Assembly: GCF_963665355.1 (NCBI RefSeq)
Contig: NZ_OY762230.1
Coordinates: 1-59,737, forward strand
Source: an uncultured Desulfobacter sp.
Lineage (GTDB): Bacteria > Desulfobacterota > Desulfobacteria > Desulfobacterales > Desulfobacteraceae
DNA: 59,737 nucleotides
Direction: 5' to 3'
The position numbers were made by a program, and so were the translations under genes. The notes under the pieces are model-generated. The model was not told the DNA's origin. It worked only from the letters and a program-made list of their open reading frames with translations, and made no database searches. Positions 52,417 to 59,737 of this stretch are shown in pieces (position 1 is the stretch's first letter; each line of letters opens with the position of its first letter).

Positions 52417-53349
52417 ATGAGATTTATGATTCGAAATTCAATTTTGATGGTACTGGTAATGGCCGTTAATATTGGCGTTTTTCTTGCCCCGGTATCGGCA
52501 TCTGAAAAGCCGGTTATCGTTGTATCTACGACACAGATCGGTGATTTTGCACGAAAGGTGGCAGGGGATCATGCCGTGGTGCAAAGCATTCTCGCGCCGG
52601 GGGCCGACCCCCACACCTATACGGTTACCCCCAATGATGTTCAAATTGTTTTAAAGGCTGATCTATGCATTGAAAATGGTCTTCATCTGGAAGGAAAATC
52701 CTGGATGAAAACCCTGGCCACAGATGCCGGCAAACCCCTGGTTACAGCCACCAACGGAATCAAACCGTTGTTGATCCAGGAAGGGAAACAAACCCTTCCG
52801 GATCCCCATGCCTGGTTTTCCCCTCAGAATGCGGCGGTTTATGTGAACAATATCATAAAGGCCCTGGCCGGGATTGATCCTGAAAACAAGGACGCCTACC
52901 AGGCCCGGGGAAAATTGTATTTACAGCAGCTTCGGGTTCTGGATGCCTGGATCAGAGAGCAGGTCAGCACTATCCCTTCCCGGCAAAGAATTCTGGTCAC
53001 TACCCATGATGCCTTCAATTATTTTTGCCGGGAATACAACTTTAATGAAGAGAATGATTTTCTATCCATTGCCCCGGTCGGATGGTCTACGGGTGCTGAA
53101 GTCGGGGCCGGCATGACACCGGAACGGCGGCAGAAGGTGGTCGCCTCCATCAAAGAATCCGGTGCCCCGGCCATATTTGTTGAAACCACCATCAACCCCA
53201 AGCAGATTCGTGAAATTGCTCAGGAAACCGGTGTAAAAATCGGCGGAGAGCTTTACTCGGACTCCATGGGGCCGAAAGGCTCGGCCGGGGAAACCTATAT
53301 CGGCATGATGCGGGAAAATACCCTTTTAATTGTGAGGGCGCTTAAATAA
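52417..53349 (+). CDS. Metal ABC transporter substrate-binding protein (ZnuA/TroA family)
   Basis: 310 aa. The signal peptide is NSILMVLVMAVNIGVFLAPV ending SASEKP. Metal ligands are the His in APGADPHTYTVTPNDV (about residue 65), His in LPDPHAWFSPQNAAVYVNNI (about 130), Glu in FNEENDFLSIAPVG (about 212) and Asp in LYSDSMGPKG (about 287), the H-H-E-D set of Mn/Fe-type cluster A-1 proteins. There is no His-rich loop, which disfavours high-affinity Zn. The start at 52417 has AAGGAG at good spacing; 42 earlier in-frame codons lack a site and do not look like a signal peptide. Confidence 0.88.
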   Translation: MRFMIRNSILMVLVMAVNIGVFLAPVSASEKPVIVVSTTQIGDFARKVAGDHAVVQSILAPGADPHTYTVTPNDVQIVLKADLCIENGLHLEGKSWMKTLATDAGKPLVTATNGIKPLLIQEGKQTLPDPHAWFSPQNAAVYVNNIIKALAGIDPENKDAYQARGKLYLQQLRVLDAWIREQVSTIPSRQRILVTTHDAFNYFCREYNFNEENDFLSIAPVGWSTGAEVGAGMTPERRQKVVASIKESGAPAIFVETTINPKQIREIAQETGVKIGGELYSDSMGPKGSAGETYIGMMRENTLLIVRALK

Positions 53350-53353
53350 AGCC

Positions 53354-53857
53354 GTGAGATTTTTACTTGGCATACTGATCTGGGTGGCCATGGTTGGCAG
53401 CGTATGGCTTTATACCGCTGCCAGGGACGCCCGGCTGCCCGGCGAACCGGCCCGGGCAAAGGCCGTAACGGTGGTCCAGGCGGATTTTATTTTAAGCCTG
53501 ACCCCGACCTTTTCTACTCAGAAAGATCCCTTTGCCCTGGACACAGGGGATGAGAGTACATCAGATCTGGTGATAAGGCTCAACGGGAAAAACATTGATT
53601 TGCCATCCCCGGATATGGCCCGGGGACAGGAATTGCGGATCAGCCGCTTGCCAGCCCTTTTGCCCGGGTTTAACGAAGTTTATATTAATGCCGGGCCCCC
53701 GGTAAGTGAAAGTACGCTGTTTCACGGCATCCGGGTTAAGCTGACCTTGAACGGGGCATCCATGGTTGATAAAACCATCTGGGCCGGGCATGGGGAACGG
53801 GTGGCCGGAACGGTCGGCTTTACCCTTGACCCTGAAAAGGAGTCCGGCCATGACTGA
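53354..53857 (+). CDS. Unknown membrane-anchored protein in the metal transporter operon
   Basis: 167 aa starting with GTG 4 bases after the binding-protein stop. One N-terminal membrane segment, LLGILIWVAMVGSVWLYTAA, is followed by a beta-rich exported domain with VTVVQADFILSLTPTFSTQK, DLVIRLNGKNIDLP and GFNEVYINAGPPVSESTLFH. No Cys or His cluster is seen. The final residues overlap the ATPase start. Position in the operon suggests an accessory subunit anchored on the outer face of the inner membrane; I do not recognise the family. Confidence 0.75.
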   Translation: MRFLLGILIWVAMVGSVWLYTAARDARLPGEPARAKAVTVVQADFILSLTPTFSTQKDPFALDTGDESTSDLVIRLNGKNIDLPSPDMARGQELRISRLPALLPGFNEVYINAGPPVSESTLFHGIRVKLTLNGASMVDKTIWAGHGERVAGTVGFTLDPEKESGHD

Positions 53858-54611
53858 TCATCCCAAATTTGCCGTTGAAGTCGAACATTTGACCGTCAGC
53901 TACAATGCCAGGCCGGCCCTGCTCGATGTTACCGTGGCCATTGAAACCGATCAGTTAGTGGGGGTTATCGGGCCCAACGGGGCCGGTAAATCAACCTTTA
54001 TCAAGGCTGTCTTGGGGTTTGTTACCCCGGATTTGGGAACTGTTCGCATCAACGGTGTTCCTGCCCGAAAGGCCAAAGGCCAGGTGGCCTATGTGCCCCA
54101 GCGGGGGGCCGTAGACTGGGATTTTCCCATAACGGTCAAAGAAGTGGCCTTAATGGGTCGTTACCAGCAGATTCCCTGGTATTCGTCACCTAAGCCAAAG
54201 GATTGGGACAAGGCCATGGAGGCCCTGGACATGGTCCGGATGACTGAGTTTTCCGACCGGCAGATCGGGGAGCTTTCCGGGGGGCAGCAGCAGCGGGTGT
54301 TTATGGCCAGGGCCCTGGCCCAGGGCAGCGATATCCTTCTTTTGGACGAACCCTTTGCCGGGGTGGACGCAGCAACGGAACGGGCCATTCTTGATGTGCT
54401 GGAACGGGCCAAAGAGTCCGGCAAAACCCTGGTGGTGGTTCACCATGACCTGTCCACGGCATCTGAATATTTTGACAAACTGCTGTTGATCAAGCAGCGG
54501 CTTTACGCCTACGGCCCCCCGGGTCTGGTTCTCAAAGAAGACCTGCTCAGCCAGGTCTATGAAGGGCGGTTAAAGGTTTTTAAAGCGGTAACCACAAAGG
54601 AAGATGGCTGA
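53850..54611 (+). CDS. Metal ABC transporter ATP-binding protein (ZnuC/MntB-type)
   Basis: 253 aa. Walker A is GVIGPNGAGKSTFIKAVLGF (residues about 35-54), Q-loop VAYVPQRGAVDWDFPITVKE, signature LSGGQQQRVFMARALAQ (about 143), Walker B ILLLDEPFAGVDAAT, switch His LVVVHHDLSTASEY. The PQRG-VDWDFP pattern is typical of Mn/Zn ATPases. The start at 53850 follows AAAAGGAG and lies inside the end of the preceding gene; the gene ends overlapping the permease start. It powers the transporter made by the flanking genes. Confidence 0.92.
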   Translation: MTDHPKFAVEVEHLTVSYNARPALLDVTVAIETDQLVGVIGPNGAGKSTFIKAVLGFVTPDLGTVRINGVPARKAKGQVAYVPQRGAVDWDFPITVKEVALMGRYQQIPWYSSPKPKDWDKAMEALDMVRMTEFSDRQIGELSGGQQQRVFMARALAQGSDILLLDEPFAGVDAATERAILDVLERAKESGKTLVVVHHDLSTASEYFDKLLLIKQRLYAYGPPGLVLKEDLLSQVYEGRLKVFKAVTTKEDG

Positions 54612-55891
54612 TGGGTGACTGGCTTCTGGCCCCTCTGGCACAAACTTATTTTCAAAAGGCCCTGATCGGCGGCTGTATTGTAGCCGTGGTGGCCGGCGTG
54701 GTGGGCTGTCTTGTGGTGCTTCGCCGCATGGCCTTTCTAGGGGATGCCCTGTCCCATGCCATGATTGCCGGCGTGGCCGGCGGCTATTTGATCATGAAGC
54801 TGTTTTTCGGCCTGGAGGCCCATGCTCCGGGCATGCTGTTAGGCTCTCTTATGGCTGCGGTGACTACGGTGGCACTGATCAGCTTTGTTTCCCGGATTTC
54901 CAGGGTCAAGGAGGATGCCGCCATCGGCATTATGTACACGGGGATTTTTGCCTTGGGCGTGGTGGCGGTGTCTATTTTCAGGCATTATATTCACATTGAC
55001 CTGATGCACTTTATCATGGGGGATATCTTAGGGGTGGCCGATACCGACCTTTGGGTCAGCGCCTTTGTGGCCGCTTTCGTTTTAACGGTGCTGGTCCTTT
55101 TTTTCCGCCATTTTCAGCTGACCACCTTTGACCCGGTTATGGCGGCCTCCATCGGACTGCCGGTGCTGGCCTTGGATTATCTTTTGACCACCCTGGTCTC
55201 TTTGGTGGTGGTTTCTGCGGTGAGCATGGTGGGGGTGATCCTTGTGGTGGGGCTTTTAATTACGCCGGCGGCAACGGCTTATCTCTTAAGCGACCGTCTG
55301 GACAAAATGATGTGGCTGTCGGCCCTGTTCGGTGTCACCAGTGTTATCGGCGGCCTTTACCTTTGTGTCTGGCTGGATTCTTCGGGGGGCGGGGCCATCA
55401 TGCTGTTTTGCACGGTTCAGTTTCTGGTGGTGCTGGTGGTTGCCCCCAAGTACGGCCTGTTATCGCGGTGGATGCGGATGCGCAGCCTCATTCCACAGCA
55501 ATTGGTTGAAGATATCCTGACAACGGTGCTGCGACATGACGGGCCCGCCCCTTTGGTCCTTATACAAAAATATGCCGGGCCGGTTAAAAACATGGGCCGG
55601 GTATTAAAAAAGATGATCCAGGACGGGGAGTTAACCTTGACGGAACAAGGCTATGCCCTTACCCCTAAAGGAAAGGATGAAGCCCAAAAAATGCTGCGGG
55701 CCCACCGGCTGTGGGAAACCTATCTCAAACAGATCGGTACACCGGAACATGAGGTTCATGCCACGGCCCACAGGCTTGAACATCTCGGCGGGAATGCCGC
55801 CGCCTATATTGATCAGAAACTCGGGCAGCCCGAAACAGATCCCCATGGCAGGCCCATACCGGAAAAAAGCCAACCCCCCGGAGCGCCATGA
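54611..55891 (+). CDS. Metal ABC transporter permease fused to a DtxR/MntR-like domain
   Basis: 426 aa. Residues 1-285 are an ABC-3 permease with about eight spans (AVVAGVVGCLVVLRRMAFLG, GDALSHAMIAGVAGGYLIM, GVILVVGLLITPAATAYLLS). After about residue 290 the chain becomes soluble: a winged helix (VEDILTTVLRHDGPAPLVLI, KMIQDGELTLTEQGYALTPK) and then RAHRLWETYLKQI and HATAHRLEHLGG, the DtxR/MntR metal-binding helix with its H/E ligands. The fusion suggests that the permease senses cytoplasmic metal and gates transport, or also binds DNA. It overlaps its neighbours at both ends (1 and 4 bases). Confidence 0.88.
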   Translation: MGDWLLAPLAQTYFQKALIGGCIVAVVAGVVGCLVVLRRMAFLGDALSHAMIAGVAGGYLIMKLFFGLEAHAPGMLLGSLMAAVTTVALISFVSRISRVKEDAAIGIMYTGIFALGVVAVSIFRHYIHIDLMHFIMGDILGVADTDLWVSAFVAAFVLTVLVLFFRHFQLTTFDPVMAASIGLPVLALDYLLTTLVSLVVVSAVSMVGVILVVGLLITPAATAYLLSDRLDKMMWLSALFGVTSVIGGLYLCVWLDSSGGGAIMLFCTVQFLVVLVVAPKYGLLSRWMRMRSLIPQQLVEDILTTVLRHDGPAPLVLIQKYAGPVKNMGRVLKKMIQDGELTLTEQGYALTPKGKDEAQKMLRAHRLWETYLKQIGTPEHEVHATAHRLEHLGGNAAAYIDQKLGQPETDPHGRPIPEKSQPPGAP

Positions 55892-56745
55892 CCATCAATT
55901 ACGCTGAAACCATTTTAAATTCCCTGTCCGCCCACATTGCCATTATTGATGAAAACGGCATCATCATTGAAACCAACCGGGCATGGCAGGAATTTGCCCG
56001 GTTAAATGAGATCGGGGTCAGACCGGATATGGTGAATATCAATTACCTTGATATCTGTGACATGGCAGGGGACGGGGAAGGGCAGGCCGCCCGGAGCGTG
56101 GCCAAAGGCATCCGGAGGGTGATTAACGGGGATGTGGACGAGTTTGTTATGGATTATCCGTGCCATTCGCCCGGGGAAAAACGCTGGTTTTATATGCGGG
56201 CCATCAGGGCTGCAGGTTCCGACCCCTTACGGGTGGTGATCAGCCATGAAAATATCACTTCTTTAAAGCTTGCAGAGCAGCAGCTCAAGGAAAGGGAACA
56301 GGAGCTTGAGCAAAAATCCATTCATTTGGAAGAGGCCAATGCGGCTCTGCGGGCCATCCTCCGGCAGCGGGATGAAGATGCCAAACAAATGGAAACCACA
56401 TTTTTTCAGAATATAAAATTTACGGTTCTGCCCTATCTTGACCAGCTTAGAGAGGCCGTTTCCAAAGGGCCTGAGAAGGAACTTTTGGAACTGATTGAAT
56501 TGGAACTCAATCACATTGCCTCCCCATTTTTGCGAAGGGTTTCCAATGTGGAAGCGATTCTTACGCCCCAGGAAATCAAAATTGCCTCGTTGATCAAACA
56601 GGATAAATCCTCCAAGCAGATGGCAGACCTGCTGAACCTTTCCTTGACCACGGTTAATTTTCACCGGCGCAATTTACGCAAAAAACTGGGCTTAACCCAC
56701 AACGCCACCAACTTGAACATCTTTTTAAAATCCTTATCACAATGA
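55888..56745 (+). CDS. PAS-domain LuxR-type regulator
   Basis: 285 aa. N-terminal PAS/PAC domain: LNSLSAHIAIIDENGIIIET and NRAWQEFARLNEIG (1-45), PAC part FYMRAIRAAGSDPLRVVISH (about 105). A coiled coil (EQQLKEREQELEQKSIHLEE, about 128-165) follows, and a C-terminal LuxR helix-turn-helix, LTPQEIKIASLIKQDKSSKQ with LLNLSLTTVNFHRRNLRKKL (about 225-275). It overlaps the permease stop by 4 bases (ATGA), so it is coupled to the metal-transport operon; PAS might bind metal, heme or a redox cofactor. No receiver or kinase domain is present. Confidence 0.88.
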   Translation: MTINYAETILNSLSAHIAIIDENGIIIETNRAWQEFARLNEIGVRPDMVNINYLDICDMAGDGEGQAARSVAKGIRRVINGDVDEFVMDYPCHSPGEKRWFYMRAIRAAGSDPLRVVISHENITSLKLAEQQLKEREQELEQKSIHLEEANAALRAILRQRDEDAKQMETTFFQNIKFTVLPYLDQLREAVSKGPEKELLELIELELNHIASPFLRRVSNVEAILTPQEIKIASLIKQDKSSKQMADLLNLSLTTVNFHRRNLRKKLGLTHNATNLNIFLKSLSQ

Positions 56746-57062
56746 CAGGTTTTGCCCGTCATTAACCCCTGACTATTCCCTTCTTGTCCAATCCCGATTT
56801 TCTATTTAAATTATATGCTATAACTGCCATGGGCCACAAGCCCACAACGAATAATGAAACTGAAGATACCAGCAACGGTAGACTATAAATTGGGCACCGC
56901 AGGTGCTTCGCCCTCTTGTCTCTTGTTTCTTGTCTCCAGTTTCTTATAAAAACACCTATAAGTTTACAACAAAATGTAAATACCAGGCTGATACAGCCTG
57001 CCAACAGCTAAAAGCTAACGGCTAAAAGCTAATAGCTAATGGCTAAAAACAAGGAGGATATC
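56746..57062. repeat. Gap with repeat remnants and a heptamer-rich leader
   Basis: 56827-56859 is a partial copy of the 91-bp repeat (GGGCCACAAGCCCACAACGA). At 56929-56947, CTTGTCTCTTGTTTCTTGTC is a low-complexity CTTGT tract also seen at 58553-58585. At 57005-57046, imperfect AGCTAAY/GGCTAAA heptamers precede the small gene. No credible gene: the minus frame 56762-57004 is a shadow. Confidence 0.55.
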
Positions 57063-57257
57063 ATGATTTGCAGTCTTTCAAATTTAAAGGATCAGGATGT
57101 GGCCCAGATCAAAGATCTGGAAAAAGAGTTAGGGGTTACCATGCTGGCGTTTTCCTGCCACGATACAAAGCCCACCACCCTGGAAAATGCAACCCTTGAA
57201 AAAATCCAGGCCCTTGAAAAAAATCTGGGCGTCGCCTTGGTGGCGGTTCAGGCGTAA
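57063..57257 (+). CDS. Small unknown protein with an internal duplication
   Basis: 64 aa from the ATG at 57063, preceded by AAGGAGG at ideal spacing; an in-frame ATG 24 bases upstream has no site and contains heptamer repeats. Two copies of one motif are visible: IKDLEKELGVTMLAF (about residues 16-30) and IQALEKNLGVALVAV (about 48-62). It is acidic and soluble, with two Cys (MICSL, SCHDTK). The repeated amphipathic unit suggests a small binding or assembly protein. A strong terminator follows. Family not recognised. Confidence 0.7.
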   Translation: MICSLSNLKDQDVAQIKDLEKELGVTMLAFSCHDTKPTTLENATLEKIQALEKNLGVALVAVQA

Positions 57258-57304
57258 AGCTAACCCGTACCCATTCCCCACTTTTTCAGATTCAATTTTT
57301 TTAC

Positions 57305-57341
57305 AATGCCAGCTTCCGGTTTAATCACGGAAGCTGGCATT
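57305..57341 (+). terminator. Strong hairpin terminator
   Basis: AATGCCAGCTTCCG (57305-57318) is an exact inverse complement of CGGAAGCTGGCATT (57328-57341), with a 9-base loop. It is followed by GCTTTTCTCGATTTTC, 47 bases after the small-protein stop. Confidence 0.85.
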
Positions 57342-57451
57342 GCTTTTCTCGATTTTCAAAAAAAAAGATGGTATAACAGCCCCGGAACAGCTAAAAAGAA
57401 GCTTTTGGCTATCAGCCATTAGCCTTTAGCCATAAGGACTTACAACCATTC

Positions 57452-57514
57452 GCTAACGGCTAACGGCTAACGGCTAACGGCTAACGGCTAACAGCTAACA
57501 GCTAACAGCTAAAA
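57452..57514. repeat. Heptanucleotide tandem repeat (nine units)
   Basis: Five GCTAACG units, three GCTAACA and one GCTAAAA run without gaps, 17 bases before the start of the oligopeptide ABC gene at 57532. The heptamer cannot shift a reading frame because it is outside the gene, but its copy number could change the promoter or leader. Related units occur at 29551-29575, 57005-57046 and 57405-57435. Confidence 0.8.
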
Positions 57515-57531
57515 TCCCACAGGATCGGAAC

Positions 57532-58524
57532 ATGCCCATTCTTGAAGTTGAAAATCTAAAAAAGTATTTCCCGGTATATTCGGGGGTGTTCCAGCGCCGG
57601 ACCGGCTGGGTCCATGCGGTCAGCGGGGTTTCTTTTTCAGTTGAAAAAGGGGAAACCTTGGGGATTGTGGGCGAATCCGGATGCGGAAAAACCACCTTGG
57701 GCCGGTGTATCCTGGGATTGTACGAGTTAACCGACGGGCAGATCCGGGTCAACGGCGGCACCGTCTCAAAGCTGGATGCCAAAAACAGGAAAAAACTGTC
57801 CAGGCAGCTTCAGATGATTTTCCAGGACCCCTTTGAGTCCCTGAATCCCCGGCAGACCATCCAGCAGATTTTAGAAGAAAAATACAGGATTCACGGGGCC
57901 GGCAACCTGGATTTGGAAAATGAGGTTTCAGGCCTTCTTGAAAAAGTCGGGCTGCCCGCTGATGTCCTTTCCCGGTTTCCCCATGAATTTTCAGGGGGGC
58001 AGCGCCAGCGCATCGGCATTGCCCGGGCCATCAGCATGTCCCCTCAGATCATTGTCTGTGATGAGCCGGTATCGGCCCTGGATGTATCGGTCCAGTCCAA
58101 GATTTTAAATCTTCTGCTCAACCTTCAGGAAACCCTTGGCCTGACCTATGTCTTTATTTCCCATGACCTGTCTGTGGTCCGGCATATTTCAGACCGGATT
58201 GCCGTCATGTACCTTGGAAAGATGGTTGAAATTGCCGATGCCGGCACCATCTATACCCGGCCGGCCCATCCTTATACCAGGGCTCTGTTGTCAGCCGTTC
58301 CCGTACCGGACCCGGAAAAAACCGGAAAACGGATGGTGTTAAAAGGTGAAATCCCGTCTGTAGAAAATCCCCCGCCCGGGTGCCGGTTCCATACCCGGTG
58401 CCCGGATGTGATGCCCATATGCCGGGAAAAAGAGCCTGTGCTTGAAGCCACCGGGGGGGATATCAAGCATTTAACGGCATGCTTTCAAGAAACTGGAAAC
58501 TGGAAACAAGATACAAGAAAGTAG
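57532..58524 (+). CDS. Oligopeptide/dipeptide ABC transporter ATP-binding protein (OppF/DppF type)
   Basis: 330 aa. MPILEVENLKKYFPVYSGVF is a typical OppF start. Walker A is GIVGESGCGKTTLGRCILGL (about residue 44), Q-loop MIFQDPFESLNPRQTIQQIL, signature FSGGQRQRIGIARAISMSPQ, Walker B IIVCDEPVSALDVSVQSKIL, switch FISHDLSVVRHISD, and C-terminal oligo_HPY domain PPPGCRFHTRCPDVMPICRE. It pairs with OppD and permeases that are not in the window, so it is either the last gene of a split set or works with a distant locus. The leader holds a heptamer repeat; CAGGATCGGAAC precedes the ATG. Confidence 0.92.
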   Translation: MPILEVENLKKYFPVYSGVFQRRTGWVHAVSGVSFSVEKGETLGIVGESGCGKTTLGRCILGLYELTDGQIRVNGGTVSKLDAKNRKKLSRQLQMIFQDPFESLNPRQTIQQILEEKYRIHGAGNLDLENEVSGLLEKVGLPADVLSRFPHEFSGGQRQRIGIARAISMSPQIIVCDEPVSALDVSVQSKILNLLLNLQETLGLTYVFISHDLSVVRHISDRIAVMYLGKMVEIADAGTIYTRPAHPYTRALLSAVPVPDPEKTGKRMVLKGEIPSVENPPPGCRFHTRCPDVMPICREKEPVLEATGGDIKHLTACFQETGNWKQDTRK

Positions 58525-58718
58525 GGACAGGACAATGCCGGGCTTTCCATCTTCTTGTCTCTTGTTTCTATTTTCTTGTCTCTTGTTGGGCTTGCGGAAA
58601 ATGGGCCTTAATGGTAATGTTCTTGACTTAAAAAAAATTGGGTCCGGTCCGGGGTTAAAATGGCGGGGACCGGTCCGGTTATGATTAAAGGATTTGTTTT
58701 GCCGTTACAGCCAGGCGT

Positions 58719-59480
58719 TTGAAAGGAGAGTGTGCTATCCGGAAGAATGGATCTTTAAATGGTTATGTCCTCCTGGCCATCATTATGATGATTTTTCAGG
58801 CGGTCGGTTGCAAAGCCTCTCCGCCGGAATCGGTTGAGCCTGAGTTTGTGATCAAAAGCGGCCGTATTGTGGTGGACCGGGACGAATTTTTTGATGAACT
58901 TGATCTCAAACTGCTGGCTTACCCGTACAATATTAAAGATTATCCAAACGACTATAATACCATGATCATGGATCTGGTCATGGGGTTAACCGAGCAGTGT
59001 CAGTTAATGAATGCCGCGCAGCAAAAGGGGATAGCGGTTTCAGACCAGGAGGTGGACCAGGCTGAAAAACGGCTGCGCCAGGATTATCCGGATGACAGCT
59101 TTGAGCAGATGCTGTTAGAAAATGCCGTCTCATACCGGGTCTGGAAAGAAAAACTTCGAAAGAACCTGGTGATTGAAAAACTGGTCTATACCCAGCTCGA
59201 TGAGGCCATTACCATCACCCCGGATGATCTGGTTTCATATTATAAGACACTTAATGACGGCAATCTCGATGGAGAAAATCCGGTCTTTTGGATGGAGGAA
59301 GCACAATTAAAGGCCTTGGGTGAACAGCTGCTGACCGGATTAAAGCGGGAAAAACGGCAGGCCCTTTACGGTGAGTGGATTGAGCAGATTAAAACAGCAT
59401 ATCCGGCACAAATCAATGAAAAGGAAGTGACCCGGTTTTTATTGAATCCCCATAAGGAAAAGGATGGTTTCGATGATTAA
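58719..59480 (+). CDS. SurA-like periplasmic chaperone/peptidyl-prolyl isomerase lipoprotein
   Basis: About 245-253 aa. A hydrophobic start (YVLLAIIMMIFQAVGC) ends in a lipobox with Cys, so the protein is probably a lipoprotein. A SurA_N-like helical region follows: DLVMGLTEQCQLMNAAQQKG, VSDQEVDQAEKRLRQDYPDD and SYRVWKEKLRKNLVIEKLVY, then DLVSYYKTLNDG. No parvulin (PPIase) motif is evident. The start is uncertain: TTG at 58719 fits the frame but lies on its own AAAGGAG; ATC at 58737 has that site at 8 bases. A second SurA-like gene follows at once. Confidence 0.72.
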   Translation: MKGECAIRKNGSLNGYVLLAIIMMIFQAVGCKASPPESVEPEFVIKSGRIVVDRDEFFDELDLKLLAYPYNIKDYPNDYNTMIMDLVMGLTEQCQLMNAAQQKGIAVSDQEVDQAEKRLRQDYPDDSFEQMLLENAVSYRVWKEKLRKNLVIEKLVYTQLDEAITITPDDLVSYYKTLNDGNLDGENPVFWMEEAQLKALGEQLLTGLKREKRQALYGEWIEQIKTAYPAQINEKEVTRFLLNPHKEKDGFDD

Positions 59481-59492
59481 AAATGGTTTTTG

Positions 59493-59737
59493 ATGGGTTT
59501 TGCATTGGTTCTGGTTCTGGCCGGGCAGGCGGCAGGCGAAGAGGTCGTTGACCGGATTGTTGCCATTGTCAACAATGAGATTATCACCCAGGTTCAGCTT
59601 GAAAAAAAGACAGCCCTTTATCAAGAAAAGATTGAAGCCAGCAACAGTACCCAAAAGCGCAAGGAAGAACTGCTCGGCACCATGAAAACCAATATGCTCC
59701 ACCAGCTCATCGACAAGATCCTGGTCAATCAGGAAGC
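59493..59737 (+). CDS. SurA-like chaperone, 5' part (continues beyond the window)
   Basis: The open frame gives a short signal peptide, MGFALVLVLAGQAAGEE, then VVDRIVAIVNNEIITQVQLE, the conserved N-terminus of SurA and related periplasmic peptidyl-prolyl isomerases, which escort outer-membrane proteins. The frame reaches the window end at LIDKILVNQE. The natural start may be 59474: AAAAGGATGG lies upstream of an ATG there, and one extra A in ATTAAAAATGG would give MIKKWFLMGFALVL, a better signal peptide. That points to a one-base frameshift or read error. Confidence 0.75.
   Translation, partial: MGFALVLVLAGQAAGEEVVDRIVAIVNNEIITQVQLEKKTALYQEKIEASNSTQKRKEELLGTMKTNMLHQLIDKILVNQE

Noticed and set aside
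57452-57514. CRISPR array
   Set aside because: The units are 7 bp with no spacers, and no cas genes are nearby. It is a simple tandem repeat.
1-59737. tRNA and rRNA genes
   Set aside because: No cloverleaf or rRNA-like segments noticed in the intergenic gaps; the integron region gives no tRNA attachment site.

Overview
The window looks like chromosome of an anaerobic Desulfobacterota (Desulfobacteraceae-like) bacterium. This is inferred from gene content: a corrinoid methyltransferase set, ferredoxin-nitroreductase and radical-SAM enzymes, remnants of a molybdopterin oxidoreductase, and many insertion sequences. There are no rRNA, tRNA or CRISPR loci. The right two thirds (about 22-59.7 kb) is visibly more GC-rich than the left third.

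Region 1 (1-21.5 kb) is a mobile, decaying accessory island. At its right edge an integron-type integrase (19513-20847, +) faces a leftward, minus-strand series of cassette-like genes: vapB/vapC, a SAM methyltransferase, an unknown 185-aa protein, an HNH nuclease, an AbiEii-like gene and a TIR-like gene. attC-like sites lie at 18414-18461 and 17469-17542, with weaker candidates further left. Seven insertion sequences of six types have entered this array, some nested. Removing three of them in silico, each with one target-site copy, restores an unbroken 186-codon gene (17253 to 8028). Removing a fourth returns the HNH start codon to its ribosome-binding site, and a fifth restores a conserved ELGYA motif in the TIR-like fragment. 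One element carries a DUF4338/DruA-like gene.

Region 2 (22-34.7 kb) holds two MalT-type LuxR regulators (one split by a one-base frameshift), divergent from a catabolic cluster: DUF917 protein, corrinoid protein, UroD-type methyltransferase, flavin reductase, MFS transporter, DHPS-like methyltransferase and a DDAH-type dimethylargininase. It reads as an inducible corrinoid-dependent demethylation pathway of unknown substrate. A third ISNCY-like copy separates it from a ferredoxin-nitroreductase and an ornithine-type aminotransferase.

Region 3 (39-59.7 kb) is ordinary chromosome: LysR and MarR regulators, the scar of a molybdopterin oxidoreductase operon, a PflA-like radical SAM enzyme, a class IV aminotransferase, an EI24 membrane protein, a bacterial cereblon-like CULT protein, a CPBP protease, a nucleotide-sugar epimerase, a secreted PKD protein, a DadA-like oxidase, a Mn/Zn-type ABC transporter whose permease carries a C-terminal DtxR-like domain, a PAS-LuxR regulator, an oligopeptide ABC ATPase, and two SurA-like periplasmic chaperone genes (the last runs off the end). 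Dispersed palindromes, a 91-bp repeat and heptanucleotide tandem repeats occupy the intergenic gaps.
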